This document shows positions 1-8,670 of a stretch of DNA of 64,000 bases, in pieces. Under the pieces are notes generated by a model that had not been told where the DNA came from, did not search any database, and worked only from the letters and a program-made list of their open reading frames with translations. The DNA is from Acidovorax sp. Leaf160. Lineage in GTDB: Bacteria > Pseudomonadota > Gammaproteobacteria > Burkholderiales > Burkholderiaceae_C. The stretch spans positions 273,873 through 337,872 of the forward strand of contig NZ_LMOV01000001.1 in the NCBI RefSeq assembly GCF_001424265.1. The letters are read 5' to 3'. The first letter of the stretch is position 1; every line of letters starts with the position of its first letter. A program made the position numbers and the translations under genes.

Positions 1-741
1 CAGGCGGGGCGTGAATTCGTTCGGGTGGCTGGTCGTGTAGCGGATGCGCTCGATGCCGGGGATGTCGGCCACGTACTCCAGCAGCAGGGCGAAGTCGGCC
101 ACCTCGGCGGTGCCGCCCATTTTGCCCAGGTAGGCGTTCACGTTCTGGCCCAGCAGCGTGACTTCCTTCACGCTCTGGTCGGCCAGGCCCGCCACTTCCA
201 CCAGCACGTCGTCGAACGGCCGGCTCACTTCCTCGCCGCGGGTGTAGGGCACCACGCAGTAGCTGCAGTACTTGCTGCAGCCTTCCATGATCGACACGAA
301 GGCGCTGGCGCCCTCGACCCGCGCGGGCGGCAGGTGGTCGAACTTTTCGATCTCGGGAAAGCTGATGTCCACCTGGGGGCGCTGCAGGCGCTCGCGCTCG
401 GCCAGCAGATCCGGCAGGCGGTGCAGGGTCTGCGGGCCGAAGACCACGTCCACATAAGGTGCCCGCTTGATGATCTCCTGCCCCTCCTGGCTCGCCACGC
501 AGCCGCCCACCCCGATCTTCACGCCCCGGCTCTTCAGGTGCTTGATGCGGCCCAGGTCGCTGAACACCTTTTCCTGCGCCTTCTCGCGGACCGAGCAGGT
601 GTTGAAGAGGATCAGGTCGGCTTCGTCCATGTTGCCGGTGGGCTCGTAGCCCTGCGCGGCATGCAGCACGTCGGCCATCTTGTCCGAGTCGTACTCGTTC
701 ATCTGGCAGCCGAAGGTTTTGATGAAGACTTTTTTGGGCAT
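1..741 (-). CDS. miaB: tRNA-2-methylthio-N6-dimethylallyladenosine synthase MiaB (partial, C-terminus off the left edge)
   Basis: MiaB is a cytoplasmic radical-SAM enzyme that adds a methylthio group to i6A37 of tRNAs reading UNN codons. The visible 247 codons hold the N-terminal methylthiotransferase domain, with the opening [12 protein letters not shown] (Cys12), a FNTCSVR Cys and a GGC Cys expected to bind the auxiliary [4Fe-4S] cluster. The start of the radical-SAM domain follows, with CxxxCxxC at Cys155/159/162 in [10 protein letters not shown] and the family motif VVPYTRG. The ATG at 741 gives the usual [15 protein letters not shown] start. The reading frame is still open at base 1, so roughly the last 200 residues (rest of the SAM domain and the TRAM domain) lie outside. 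The next gene in the same direction is a small secreted protein 123 bp upstream. Confidence 0.97.
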   Translation of the reverse strand, partial: MPKKVFIKTFGCQMNEYDSDKMADVLHAAQGYEPTGNMDEADLILFNTCSVREKAQEKVFSDLGRIKHLKSRGVKIGVGGCVASQEGQEIIKRAPYVDVVFGPQTLHRLPDLLAERERLQRPQVDISFPEIEKFDHLPPARVEGASAFVSIMEGCSKYCSYCVVPYTRGEEVSRPFDDVLVEVAGLADQSVKEVTLLGQNVNAYLGKMGGTAEVADFALLLEYVADIPGIERIRYTTSHPNEFTPRL

Positions 742-864
742 GGCGAAACTCCGGAAATTACGGGGCAGGCGCTGCGGCGCGTCGGCGCAGCGCATCGGTG
801 GGGGGCGCCTCGTCAGCGCGTGCGTGGCGGCTTCCGGCGCCGGCGCGGGCACGGGCGTGCAGGG

Positions 865-1305
865 CTAGCGCCGGGCGGGCGCGTTGTCGGATTCGGCGCG
901 GAAGTTGCGCTCGACCGCGTCGCCGCCTTTGCGTGGCTGCCTGGCTTCGCCCTCGCTCAAGATCCAGGCGCTCAGCAGCATGCCGGTGCTGGCTTCCAGC
1001 ACGTAGTTCACGCGAAACCGCTGGCCGATGACCGTGTGCAGGAAGACCAGGCTGTTTTGCGGGCTGAAAAGGCGCATGCCAGGCGCCATGCGGATGGTCT
1101 GGCCATTGATCTGCGCTTCCACCGTGCTGTTGATCACCAGGGTGCCGCGCAGTGCCGCATCGGGGAAGTTGCGCACGATGCCCAGGCCGGGCGGCACGTC
1201 CTGCGCGAGGGCCGTGGCGGGCGCCGACAGGACGGCGAGCGCGCAAGCGGCACCGGCAAGCAACGCTCGGGCGGTGGGGGAATGCAAGGGCAGACAGCGG
1301 TTCAT
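865..1305 (-). CDS. small secreted protein of unknown function
   Basis: I do not recognise a named family. The 146-residue product starts with a clear Sec signal peptide: MNRC, a hydrophobic stretch (ARALLAGAACALAVLSAPAT) and a probable ALA-Q cleavage near residue 35. The mature part of about 110 residues looks mostly beta (GTLVINSTVEAQINGQTIRM, a later RFRVNYVLE strand) and ends in a charged tail (ERNFRAESDNAPARR). It has no cysteine after cleavage and no lipobox. An in-frame ATG three codons upstream (1314) is an alternative start. The gene lies just upstream of miaB on the same strand and may be cotranscribed with it, but nothing in the protein points to a tRNA role. It is probably a periplasmic protein of narrow taxonomic range. 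Confidence 0.75.
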   Translation of the reverse strand: MNRCLPLHSPTARALLAGAACALAVLSAPATALAQDVPPGLGIVRNFPDAALRGTLVINSTVEAQINGQTIRMAPGMRLFSPQNSLVFLHTVIGQRFRVNYVLEASTGMLLSAWILSEGEARQPRKGGDAVERNFRAESDNAPARR

Positions 1306-1384
1306 GGTGTACATCCAGGGGCTGAAGGCGTCGATTCTAGAAAGACCGGCAGGGCGCCGGCCGCGGGGCAGATCGGCCCGCCCA

Positions 1385-1418
1385 AAGAAAAAACCCACAG
1401 TGCGCGCACTGTGGGTTT
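1385..1418 (-). terminator. intrinsic terminator of the tRNA-Met gene
   Basis: Bases 1391-1418 form a perfect 28-bp palindrome (AAACCCACAGTGCG and its complement). Read on the minus strand, it lies 7 nt after the tRNA CCA end and is followed by a T-rich run (TTTTTTCTTT) at 1390-1381. This is a classical rho-independent terminator for the tRNA transcript. Confidence 0.85.
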
Positions 1419-1424
1419 CCTGTT

Positions 1425-1501
1425 TGGTGGTGGTAGGTGGACTTGAACCACCGACATCAGCATTATGAATGCTGCGCTCTAACCAACTGAGCTATACCAC
1501 C
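1425..1501 (-). tRNA. tRNA-Met (anticodon CAT)
   Basis: The minus strand folds into a full cloverleaf: acceptor stem GGTGGTA/TACCACC, D-arm AGCTCAGTTGGTTAGAGC, anticodon stem CAGCA/TGCTG around loop TTCATAA (anticodon CAT), T-arm GGTGG-TTCAAGT-CCACC, discriminator A and an encoded CCA end. The 77 nt include CCA. Paired first bases (G1-C72) rule out the usual initiator tRNA, so it is the elongator; a CAT tRNA-Ile2 (lysidine-modified) is the only alternative and is less likely from the overall sequence. Confidence 0.95.
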
Positions 1502-1511
1502 GAAGCCCCGA

Positions 1512-1540
1512 ATTATAGGGCAGTTTTTAGAGGTGCGTAA
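1512..1540 (-). promoter_or_regulatory. promoter of the tRNA-Met gene
   Basis: On the minus strand a perfect TATAAT (1517-1512) lies 10 nt before the first base of the tRNA, with a weak -35 element TTACGC 17 nt upstream (1540-1535). The -35 part lies inside the last codons of the enoyl-CoA hydratase gene. A G/C-rich stretch (TCGGGGCTTCG) between the -10 box and the tRNA fits a stringent-type discriminator. Confidence 0.7.
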
Positions 1541-2306
1541 AGTTCGCGGGCCGTTTGTTCACGAAAGCGTCCATGCCTTCCTTCTGGTCCTGGGTGGCAA
1601 AGAGCGCCTGGAACAGGCGCCGCTCGAACATGACGCCATCGGAGAGCCCGCCTTCGAAGGCGCGGTTGACCGATTCCTTCGCGGCCATCACGGCGATCTG
1701 CGAGAAGCCCGCGATGATGATGGCCGCACCCAGGGCCTCCTCCTGGAGCTTGTCGAGCGGCACCACGCGGCTCACGAGGCCGGAGCGCTCGGCCTCCACG
1801 GCATCCATCATGCGGCCGGTGAGGGCCATGTCCATGGCCTTGGACTTGCCCACCGCGCGGGGCAGCCGCTGCGTGCCGCCGGCACCAGGAATGACGCCCA
1901 GCTTGATCTCGGGCTGGCCGAACTTGGCGTTGTCTGCCGCGATGATGAAGTCGCACATCATGGCCAGCTCGCAGCCACCGCCCAGCGCGAAGCCGCTGAC
2001 GGCCGCGATCACGGGCTTGCGCACCGAACGGATGTGCTCCCAGTTGCGCGTGATGTAGTTGCCCTTGTAGGCGTCGGCGAAGCTGTACTTGGCCATCGCG
2101 CCGATGTCCGCGCCGGCGGCAAACGCCTTTTCGCTGCCGGTGATGATGATGCAGCCGATGGCTGCGTCCGCGTCGAAGGCCCGCAGCGCCTCGCCCAGCT
2201 CGTCCATCAGCTGGTCATTCAGCGCGTTGAGTTGCTTGGGCCGGTTCAGCGTGATGATGCCGACCTTGTCCGCCTCGGTGCGGACCTCGATGACTTCGTA
2301 GGCCAA
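1527..2306 (-). CDS. enoyl-CoA hydratase (crotonase family)
   Basis: This 259-residue cytoplasmic enzyme adds water to trans-2-enoyl-CoA in beta-oxidation of fatty acids and related acyl-CoAs. It has the whole crotonase fold: the N-terminal [13 protein letters not shown], the oxyanion-hole segments [11 protein letters not shown] (residues 61-71) and [16 protein letters not shown], and both catalytic glutamates, Glu113 in GGGCELA and Glu133 in [18 protein letters not shown]. Length and motifs match short-chain enoyl-CoA hydratases (PaaF/EchA type); keeping both Glu argues for true hydratase activity rather than isomerase or dehalogenase. It seems monocistronic, 73 bp downstream of the M61 peptidase gene, and its 3' end overlaps the tRNA-Met promoter. 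Substrate chain length cannot be told. Confidence 0.93.
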   Translation of the reverse strand: MAYEVIEVRTEADKVGIITLNRPKQLNALNDQLMDELGEALRAFDADAAIGCIIITGSEKAFAAGADIGAMAKYSFADAYKGNYITRNWEHIRSVRKPVIAAVSGFALGGGCELAMMCDFIIAADNAKFGQPEIKLGVIPGAGGTQRLPRAVGKSKAMDMALTGRMMDAVEAERSGLVSRVVPLDKLQEEALGAAIIIAGFSQIAVMAAKESVNRAFEGGLSDGVMFERRLFQALFATQDQKEGMDAFVNKRPANFTHL

Positions 2307-2379
2307 GATGTCTCCGTCTTTCGTTGTGATGGTGCGGCAGACTATACCGAAGGCCCCTTCGCCTGCTCAAGCGGTTCCG

Positions 2380-4155
2380 TCAGCGGGTCGCCAGCCAGCG
2401 CTCGGCCTGCGCCGGGTCCGACACGGTGAGGCGCACGGTGTCGCCCAGGCGGCCTGGGGCGGGCTGCAGGCGCAGCGGCAGGCGGAACACCCGCCGGTCG
2501 CGCGAGATCCACGCCGTCACCTCGGCGGCCGGCCCCGCGTAGAGCGGCAGGTCGTCCATCTTCGTCATGCGCCAGGTGCCGCCCTCGGTTTCCACCGCCA
2601 GCCACTCGTCGCCGGCCATGAAGCCGGCCTGCTCGGCCAGCCCGCCGCGCAGCACGACCTTGACCTGCAGCCCCTGGGGTTCGCTCACCCGCAGGCCCAG
2701 CCGCTGGGCCCACTGCGGCGCCTCTTCCTGCAGGGTCACGCCGTGGGCGAGCAGCAGTTCCGCCAGGGGCAGGTCGTCCGTGCCATGCACCCACTGGGCG
2801 ATCTCGCGCGACCAGTCCCGGCCCGAGAGCGATTTCAGCGTCTGCAGCAGGTCGGCCTCGGTCATGGGGCCGCCTGCGCAACGCTGCCAGAGGCCGCGCA
2901 TCACCTCGTCCAGCGAGGTGCGGCCTTCCCGCCGCAGGGCCAGATCGAGGCACAGCGCCACCAGGGACCCCTTGGTGTAGTAGTTGACCGTGGCGTTGGC
3001 GGTGTTCTCGTCCTGGCGGTAGTACTTGACCCACGCGTCGAAGCTGGCCTGCGCCACCGACTGCACGTGCCGGCCCGGCGCCTGCAGCACCTGGTGGATG
3101 GCCTTGGTTAGCAGGCGCAGATAGGCCGTGTTGTCCAGCAGGCCGCAACGGCGCAGCAGCAGGTCGTCGTAGTAGCTGGTGAACCCCTCGAAGAACCACA
3201 GCAGCTGGGTGTAGTTCTCCTGGGCATAGTCGTAGCGGGCGAACTCGGATGGGCGCAGCCGCTTGACGTTCCAGGTGTGGAAGTATTCGTGGCTCACCAG
3301 CCCCAGCAGCGTGGTGTAGCCCTCCGGCGCGCGGGCCTCGCCCACACGGGGCAGGTCTCGGCGGCCGCAGATCAGCGCGGTCGAGTTGCGGTGCTCCAGG
3401 CCGCCGTAGCCGTCGTCCACCACATTGAGCATGAAGACGTAGCTGGCATGCGGCGCCTTGCCGCTGCCGTGCCAGAAGCGGATCTGGTGTTCGCAGATGC
3501 GCCGCATGTCCGCCACCAGCCGCTCGCCGTCGAAGGACGGCGCGGCGCCGGACACCACCACCCGGTGCGGCACGCCCGCAGCGGTGAACCGGGCGCTCCA
3601 GAACGTGCCCATCTCGACCGGGCAGTCCACCAGTTCGTCGTAGTCGGCCGCCAGGTAGGTGCCGAAGCCGGTGCGGGTGGCTTTGGCGGGCGTGAGGCCA
3701 GTGGCTGCCGACCAGCCGCTCGTCGCGGGCGTGCGAACGAGTTCCAGGGCATGGGGGCCATCTTCCTGGCCGTGCACCCGCAGGCACAGGCTGGTGCCGT
3801 TGAAGAAGCCCCGCGACGCATCCAGCCAGGCCGTGCGTACCGACGTGTCGTAAGCGGCCACCTCGTAGGTCAGCACCAGCGGCTGGCCCTTCTTGCACTG
3901 CGCCTGCCAGCGATGCTTGTCGAGCTGTGCCAGTGCCACGGGCCTGCCGCCCTGCGTGGCCCGCAGCGACTGCAGGTTCTTGGAGAACTCGCGCACCAGG
4001 TAGCTGCCGGGAATCCAGACGGGCAGGGAGAGTTCCTGGCGCGTGGCGGGGCGGTGCACCGTGAGCGTGACGGCGAAGAGGTGCGCGTGCAGATCGGCGG
4101 GCTCGACCCGGTAATGCACGGGGGCGGTGGAGGGCTGGGGGCGTGGAGCGGGCAT
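2380..4155 (-). CDS. M61-family glycyl-type metallopeptidase with PDZ domain
   Basis: The 591-residue product belongs to peptidase family M61 (glycyl aminopeptidase type). After an N-terminal beta domain (VHYRVEPADLHAHLFAVTLTV), the zinc site HEYFHTWNVKRLRP sits at residues 289-302, with His289, His293 and catalytic Glu290. The downstream Glu zinc ligand is probably in LLWFFEGFTSYYDD. A PDZ-like domain (GLQVKVVLRGGLAEQAGFMAGDEWLAVE) lies near the C-terminus. The frame is open upstream to 4236, but MPAPRPQPST at 4155 is preferred because family alignment begins a few residues later and the upstream stretch is unlike protein. No signal peptide is evident, so it is probably cytoplasmic. In vivo substrates of this family are poorly known. 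It follows dsbC after a 271-bp gap. Confidence 0.88.
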   Translation of the reverse strand: MPAPRPQPSTAPVHYRVEPADLHAHLFAVTLTVHRPATRQELSLPVWIPGSYLVREFSKNLQSLRATQGGRPVALAQLDKHRWQAQCKKGQPLVLTYEVAAYDTSVRTAWLDASRGFFNGTSLCLRVHGQEDGPHALELVRTPATSGWSAATGLTPAKATRTGFGTYLAADYDELVDCPVEMGTFWSARFTAAGVPHRVVVSGAAPSFDGERLVADMRRICEHQIRFWHGSGKAPHASYVFMLNVVDDGYGGLEHRNSTALICGRRDLPRVGEARAPEGYTTLLGLVSHEYFHTWNVKRLRPSEFARYDYAQENYTQLLWFFEGFTSYYDDLLLRRCGLLDNTAYLRLLTKAIHQVLQAPGRHVQSVAQASFDAWVKYYRQDENTANATVNYYTKGSLVALCLDLALRREGRTSLDEVMRGLWQRCAGGPMTEADLLQTLKSLSGRDWSREIAQWVHGTDDLPLAELLLAHGVTLQEEAPQWAQRLGLRVSEPQGLQVKVVLRGGLAEQAGFMAGDEWLAVETEGGTWRMTKMDDLPLYAGPAAEVTAWISRDRRVFRLPLRLQPAPGRLGDTVRLTVSDPAQAERWLATR

Positions 4156-4426
4156 GGATTGGGGCGAGGTTCGGGTCACCGGTGGCGTGGGCGATGCGCT
4201 GCGGGTGGAGGGGAAAAACAGCCGTCCGTGGGGCACATGCGAGGGGTGGACCCGTTCGCCCCGGGGCTGGCCTTGGGAGCGTTTCGGCCACTGGGCCTGA
4301 TCTGAACCCAGGGCAGGCTCGGGACAGCCCCGGCTCGGGCCGCACGGACGGGGATCAACTCATTGGCACGGGCCGGCAAGGCGGCAGTGGGCCTGGGCCT
4401 GGGCCGGGCCCTGCTGCGGCCGGGGT

Positions 4427-5179
4427 TCAGCCACCGGCTGCAATCTCTGTGAAGCGCTTTTCGATGTCCGTTGCGCCGATGGCACCCGGCACGCGGGTGC
4501 CGTCGGTGAACAGCACGGTCGGCGTGCCGGTGATCTTGTGCTTCTTGCCGAAGGCCAGGTTGCGCTGCAGGGCGCCCGTGTCGCAGCTGGCGGCCTCGGG
4601 CGTCTTGTCGCGCACCATCAGGTCCTGCCAGGCGGCCACCCGGTCCTTGGCGCACCAGATGTTGCGCGACTTCTCCGCCGAATCCGGACTCAGGATCGGG
4701 TAGAGGAACAGGTACACCGTCACGTTGTCGACGTTCTGCAGGTCTTTCTCGAAGCGCTTGCAGTAGCCGCAGTTGGGGTCTTCGAAGACCGCGATCTTGC
4801 GCTTGCCGTTGCCTCGCACGATGGTGAAGGCGTCCTGGATCGGCAGCGCCGAGAAGTCCATCGCCGTCAGCTTGTTGATGCGGTCTTCCGTCAGGTTGCG
4901 GCGCGCCTTGGTGTCGATCAGCTCGCCCTGGATCAGGTAGTTGCCCTGGGCATCGGTGTAGAAGAGGTCGGTGCCCACCCGCACTTCGTACAGGCCCTTC
5001 ATCGGCGTGGCCTTGACCTCGTCGACCTTGCCGAGCTGCGGGATGCGCTGTTCCAGCGACTTGCGGATGGCCGCATCCTGGGCGCTCGCGCCGAAGCTGC
5101 AGGTCAGCGCGGCCACTGCCAACAGCGCGGGGAGGAATTTGGAGGCTTGCAAAGTCGTGTCCTTGTTCTTTCGATTCAT
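4427..5179 (-). CDS. dsbC: thiol:disulfide interchange protein DsbC
   Basis: DsbC is a periplasmic homodimeric disulfide isomerase that repairs wrongly paired cysteines and is kept reduced by DsbD. The 250-residue product has a signal peptide (KFLPALLAVAALTCSFGASAQ), an N-terminal dimerisation domain (IRKSLEQRIPQLGKVDEV, ending in NLTEDRINKL) and a thioredoxin-fold domain with active site Cys137-Gly-Tyr-Cys140 in FEDPNCGYCKRFEKDL. The cis-proline loop is seen in ITGTPTVLF. A second cysteine pair (IWC, ASCD) matches the structural disulfide of E. coli DsbC. Starts at 5185 and 5212 are possible; MNRKNKD is chosen because it leaves a short basic n-region. It is 64 bp downstream of the Ubi-type monooxygenase on the same strand, so cotranscription is likely. 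Confidence 0.94.
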   Translation of the reverse strand: MNRKNKDTTLQASKFLPALLAVAALTCSFGASAQDAAIRKSLEQRIPQLGKVDEVKATPMKGLYEVRVGTDLFYTDAQGNYLIQGELIDTKARRNLTEDRINKLTAMDFSALPIQDAFTIVRGNGKRKIAVFEDPNCGYCKRFEKDLQNVDNVTVYLFLYPILSPDSAEKSRNIWCAKDRVAAWQDLMVRDKTPEAASCDTGALQRNLAFGKKHKITGTPTVLFTDGTRVPGAIGATDIEKRFTEIAAGG

Positions 5180-5243
5180 GCCCATCGCATCGTTACCGTC
5201 TTCATCTTCCACATCGTCGCCGTGGCGGCCCCGGCCAGCGCCG

Positions 5244-6398
5244 TCAGGGCGTGCCCATGGCCCGCCGGGCCACCCAGTCCTTCAGCGGTCCGCTGAACTG
5301 GAAACCCTGCATGCCCCAGTTGCGCAGGTTTTGCACCGCGCCTTCGCTGCGGGCAAACAGCTGCTGCAGACCGTCCATGGCCAGGCCGACCGGCACCAGT
5401 GCCGCCTTGCGCTCGCGCTCGTACTGGCGCAGCAGGCGCAGGTCACCCACCCCGCGCCAGTAGTCCCGCGTGCGCAGCGTGCGCGCCAGTGCCTCGGCAT
5501 CGGCCAGGCCCAGGTTCAACCCCTGGCCGGCCAGCGGATGCACCGTGTGCGCCGCATCGCCCGCCAGTGCCCAGGTGCGCTGGGCGCCCTTGGCAGGCTG
5601 CACGGGCAGGGCGCCGCACCAGCGGCGGGCCCGGGCCTGTTGCAGCGGCCAGGTGGCTCGCGCACTGGTCAGTTGCAACGCACCCAGGGCGTTCTGGCTG
5701 GCGTCCTGCAGGCGCTGGGCGAAGGCTGGTGCATCCAGCGCCATGCGTTCGGCCACCTGGTCCTGCGAGACTGACCACACCACGGCGACGGAGTTCCCTT
5801 GGGCCCCATCCAGGGGCAGGAATGCCAGGATGCCGTCCGGCAGGAACCACTGCCGCGCCACCTCGCCATGCGGCCTTTCGCAGTGCAGCCGGGTGGCGAT
5901 GGCGTGCTGCGCATAGGGCGTCACGTCGAATTCCACGCCCAGTTCCTCGCGGGTGCGGCTGGCACGCCCTTCGCAAATGACGGTGAGCGCGGCGGGCACC
6001 GGGGCCGGCACCATCTCCACCTGGGGCTGGAAACGCACCGCCTCGGCCAGCCGCGATTCGAGCGCCGGCACGTCCACGATCCAGGCCAGGGCGTCGCCGT
6101 CCTGCGGGCCGGCGTCGAACGTGACCCGGCCGCTCTGGTCGCCGTGCACTTCCATGTGCCGCACAGCCGTGGCGTGGGCGGCGTCGGGCCAGCTGCGCAC
6201 CGATTCGAGCAGGCTGCGGGACGCGGCATTGAGCGCGTAGGCGCGGACGTCTTCGCCAGGGGGGGCGCCGGCCTCGGCCGGCGGGGCCGGCGGCGCGGCC
6301 ACCAGGGCCACCCGCAGGCGCTCGCGGGCCAGCAGCAGCGCGAGGGTGCGGCCGACCACGCCGGCTCCGCGAATACAGACATCGAAAGTTTGCGCCAT
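5244..6398 (-). CDS. UbiH/UbiF/COQ6-family FAD-dependent hydroxylase
   Basis: This 384-residue flavoprotein hydroxylates the ring of ubiquinone precursors, or is a close relative that does. It starts with an FAD-binding Rossmann motif (VCIRGAGVVGRTLALLLARE, GxGxxG) and has the second FAD signature of the UbiH/COQ6 family, ALAGDAAHTVHPLAGQGLNL followed by GLADAEALA, around residue 295. The ATG at 6398 directly precedes the Rossmann strand; the longer open frame upstream runs over the divergent MOSC gene and is not credible. The sequence does not show which ring position it hydroxylates, so no ubi letter is given. It is upstream of dsbC on the same strand and divergent from the MOSC gene (130 bp between starts). 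Confidence 0.88.
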   Translation of the reverse strand: MAQTFDVCIRGAGVVGRTLALLLARERLRVALVAAPPAPPAEAGAPPGEDVRAYALNAASRSLLESVRSWPDAAHATAVRHMEVHGDQSGRVTFDAGPQDGDALAWIVDVPALESRLAEAVRFQPQVEMVPAPVPAALTVICEGRASRTREELGVEFDVTPYAQHAIATRLHCERPHGEVARQWFLPDGILAFLPLDGAQGNSVAVVWSVSQDQVAERMALDAPAFAQRLQDASQNALGALQLTSARATWPLQQARARRWCGALPVQPAKGAQRTWALAGDAAHTVHPLAGQGLNLGLADAEALARTLRTRDYWRGVGDLRLLRQYERERKAALVPVGLAMDGLQQLFARSEGAVQNLRNWGMQGFQFSGPLKDWVARRAMGTP

Positions 6399-6528
6399 GG
6401 CAGGGATTGTAGGAGGCCCCATGCACGGCGCCCGATGACCGTGCGGCGCGGGCAGAATGCCGGGTTTCGACGCCGAGCCGCTTGCCTTGCGGTTCGGCGC
6501 TTTCTGCCTTCGCTGCCAGGACGCCCGC

Positions 6529-7410
6529 GTGACTTTCCGCTCCGACCATGATCTTTCCGGCACCATCGCGCGCCTTTTCGTCCACCCCATCAAGTCGTGC
6601 GCGGCCGTGGAGGTGCGCGAAGCCTTGCTGACCGAGACCGGCCTGCAATGGGACCGGGCCTTCATGGTGGTGGACGCCGAGGGCGTGTTCCTCACGCAGC
6701 GAGAGCACGCCCGCATGGCCCTGGTGCGGCCGCGCATCGGGCCGGACGCGCTCACGCTGGAGGCGCCGGGCCTGCCGACCCTGTCCGTGCCGCTGCGGCC
6801 GGCAGCCGGCACCGCCACCGTATCGGTCTGGGGCGAGGCGATGCCGGCGCGGGACATGGGCGCCGCCGCCGCGCAGTGGTTCAGCGACTTCCTCGGCCAG
6901 CCCTGCCGCCTGGTCGGCTTCGAGCCCACGCACCGGCGCCTCTCCAGCCGGCAGTGGACGGCGGGCATCGACGCCCTCAACCAGTTCTCCGACGGCTTTC
7001 CGCTGCTCGTGACCAGCCAGGCCTCCATCCACGGCTTGAACCAGCGGCTGCAGGCCCAGGGCTGCGGCCCGGTGGGGGTGGAGCGGTTCCGGCCGAACAT
7101 CGTCATCGACGGTGTGGACGACCACGATGAAGACCGCATCGACACCCTCTACGTCGGCGGGGACGAGGGTGGGGCGGCGAACGAAGTCCACCTGCAGCTG
7201 GTCAAGCCCTGCGCCCGCTGCCCGATTCCCGACATCGACCCCACCACCGCCGAAAGCACCCCGGCGGTGGGCGACGCGCTGCGCCGCTACCGGCAGGACC
7301 GGCGGCTGGACGGCGCCATCACCTTCGGCATGAACGCCATCGTGCGCCAGGGCACGGGGCGGGTGCTGCGCGTGGGCCAGCCCATCGCGGCCGACCTGCG
7401 CTTCGACTGA
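6529..7410 (+). CDS. MOSC-domain protein (YcbX-like, molybdenum cofactor sulfurase C-terminal type)
   Basis: The product is a 293-residue protein with an N-terminal MOSC beta-barrel (IARLFVHPIKSCAAVEV, then GLQWDRAFMVVD and FLTQREHARMALV) and a C-terminal MOSC domain (RFRPNIVIDG, then the family Cys in VKPCARCPIPDIDP). E. coli YcbX, the nearest familiar relative, acts in molybdenum-cofactor-dependent reduction of N-hydroxylated base analogues; that role is inferred here. The GTG at 6529 is chosen because an AGGA lies 7 nt upstream and the protein then has the family length. An ATG at 6457 would add 24 residues of unlikely composition and leave little room for promoters facing the divergent hydroxylase gene. 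Confidence 0.85.
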   Translation: MTFRSDHDLSGTIARLFVHPIKSCAAVEVREALLTETGLQWDRAFMVVDAEGVFLTQREHARMALVRPRIGPDALTLEAPGLPTLSVPLRPAAGTATVSVWGEAMPARDMGAAAAQWFSDFLGQPCRLVGFEPTHRRLSSRQWTAGIDALNQFSDGFPLLVTSQASIHGLNQRLQAQGCGPVGVERFRPNIVIDGVDDHDEDRIDTLYVGGDEGGAANEVHLQLVKPCARCPIPDIDPTTAESTPAVGDALRRYRQDRRLDGAITFGMNAIVRQGTGRVLRVGQPIAADLRFD

Positions 7411-7525
7411 CGGCCGGGCTGGTGCCTGCCGTTCCCACGGCGGCCCTCCGCCCCCTGTTTCGGCATCGTTCGGGCCGGCGCCGTAAAATCGCCGGTTTGT
7501 CTCCCCGAACCCTGAAAGCCCTGCC

Positions 7526-8620
7526 ATGAGCCTGAAATGCGGCATCGTGGGCCTGCCCAACGTCGGCAAGTCCACTCTCTTCAACGCCCTCACCAAGGCC
7601 GGCATCGCCGCCGAGAACTACCCCTTCTGCACCATCGAGCCCAACACGGGCGTGGTGGAAGTGCCCGACCCGCGCCTGCAGCAGCTCGCCGGCATCATCA
7701 CGCCCGAGCGCATCGTCCCGGCCATCGTCGAATTCGTGGACATCGCCGGCCTGGTGGCCGGTGCCTCCAAGGGTGAAGGCCTGGGCAACCAGTTCCTCGC
7801 CCACATCCGCGAAACCGATGCCATCGTCAACGTGGTCCGCTGCTTCGAGGACGCGAACGTGATCCACGTGGCCGGCCGCGTCGACCCGATCGCCGACATC
7901 GAGGTCATCCAGACCGAACTCTGCCTGGCCGACCTGGCCACGGTCGAAAAGGCCCTGAACCGCTACAGCAAGGCCGCCAAGTCGGGCAACGACAAGGAAG
8001 CCGCCAAGATCGTCTCCCTGCTCACGCCCATCCAGGCCGCGCTGGACGAAGGCAAGCCGGCGCGCACCATCCCCGTCAGCAAGGAAGACGCGCCGCTGCT
8101 CAAGCAGTTCTGCCTGATCACCGCCAAGCCCGCGATGTTCGTCGGCAACGTGGCCGAGGACGGCTTCGAGAACAACCCGCTGCTCGACCGCCTGAAGGAA
8201 TACGCCGCGGCCCAGAACGCCCCGGTCGTGGCCATCTGCGCCAAGATCGAGTCCGAGATGAGCGAGATGAGCGACGAAGACCGCGACCTGTTCCTGGCCG
8301 AGATGGGCCAGGACGAGCCCGGCCTGAACCGCCTGATCCGCGCCGGCTTCAAGCTGCTGGGCCTGCAGACCTACTTCACCGCCGGCGTGAAGGAAGTGCG
8401 CGCCTGGACCGTGCCCGTGGGCGCCACCGCGCCCCAGGCCGCCGGCGTCATCCACGGCGACTTCGAGCGCGGCTTCATCCGTGCGCAGACCATCGCCTTC
8501 GACGACTTCATCGCCCTCAAGGGCGAGCAGGGCGCCAAGGACGCGGGCAAGATGCGCGCGGAAGGCAAGGAATACATCGTCAAGGACGGCGATGTGATGA
8601 ACTTCCTGTTCAACGTCTAA
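7526..8620 (+). CDS. ychF: redox-regulated ATPase / Obg-like GTPase YchF
   Basis: YchF is a universally conserved P-loop NTPase of the Obg group that prefers ATP over GTP and associates with ribosomes; in bacteria it is linked to the oxidative stress response. The 364-residue product shows G1 [14 protein letters not shown] at residues 9-22, a switch region ([21 protein letters not shown]), G3 [17 protein letters not shown], the central coiled-coil helical arm ([20 protein letters not shown]) and a C-terminal TGS domain ending [12 protein letters not shown]. Length and ends match the family exactly. A -10-like TAAAAT lies about 40 bp upstream. The gene stands alone between the MOSC and HPP-CBS genes on the same strand. 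Confidence 0.97.
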   Translation: MSLKCGIVGLPNVGKSTLFNALTKAGIAAENYPFCTIEPNTGVVEVPDPRLQQLAGIITPERIVPAIVEFVDIAGLVAGASKGEGLGNQFLAHIRETDAIVNVVRCFEDANVIHVAGRVDPIADIEVIQTELCLADLATVEKALNRYSKAAKSGNDKEAAKIVSLLTPIQAALDEGKPARTIPVSKEDAPLLKQFCLITAKPAMFVGNVAEDGFENNPLLDRLKEYAAAQNAPVVAICAKIESEMSEMSDEDRDLFLAEMGQDEPGLNRLIRAGFKLLGLQTYFTAGVKEVRAWTVPVGATAPQAAGVIHGDFERGFIRAQTIAFDDFIALKGEQGAKDAGKMRAEGKEYIVKDGDVMNFLFNV

Positions 8621-8670
8621 GCCCCGCCGTTGCACCGGCGCCGCATGCCGGCGCACACCGCCTTCGCCCC

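Noticed and set aside
25-1446. A 473-codon plus-strand frame at the left end
   Set aside because: Opposite strand of miaB and the small secreted protein, with no recognisable domain; it also runs into the tRNA gene.
8621-8670. A terminator after ychF (GCCGGCG-type inverted repeat)
   Set aside because: The stem is short and there is no T run after it.
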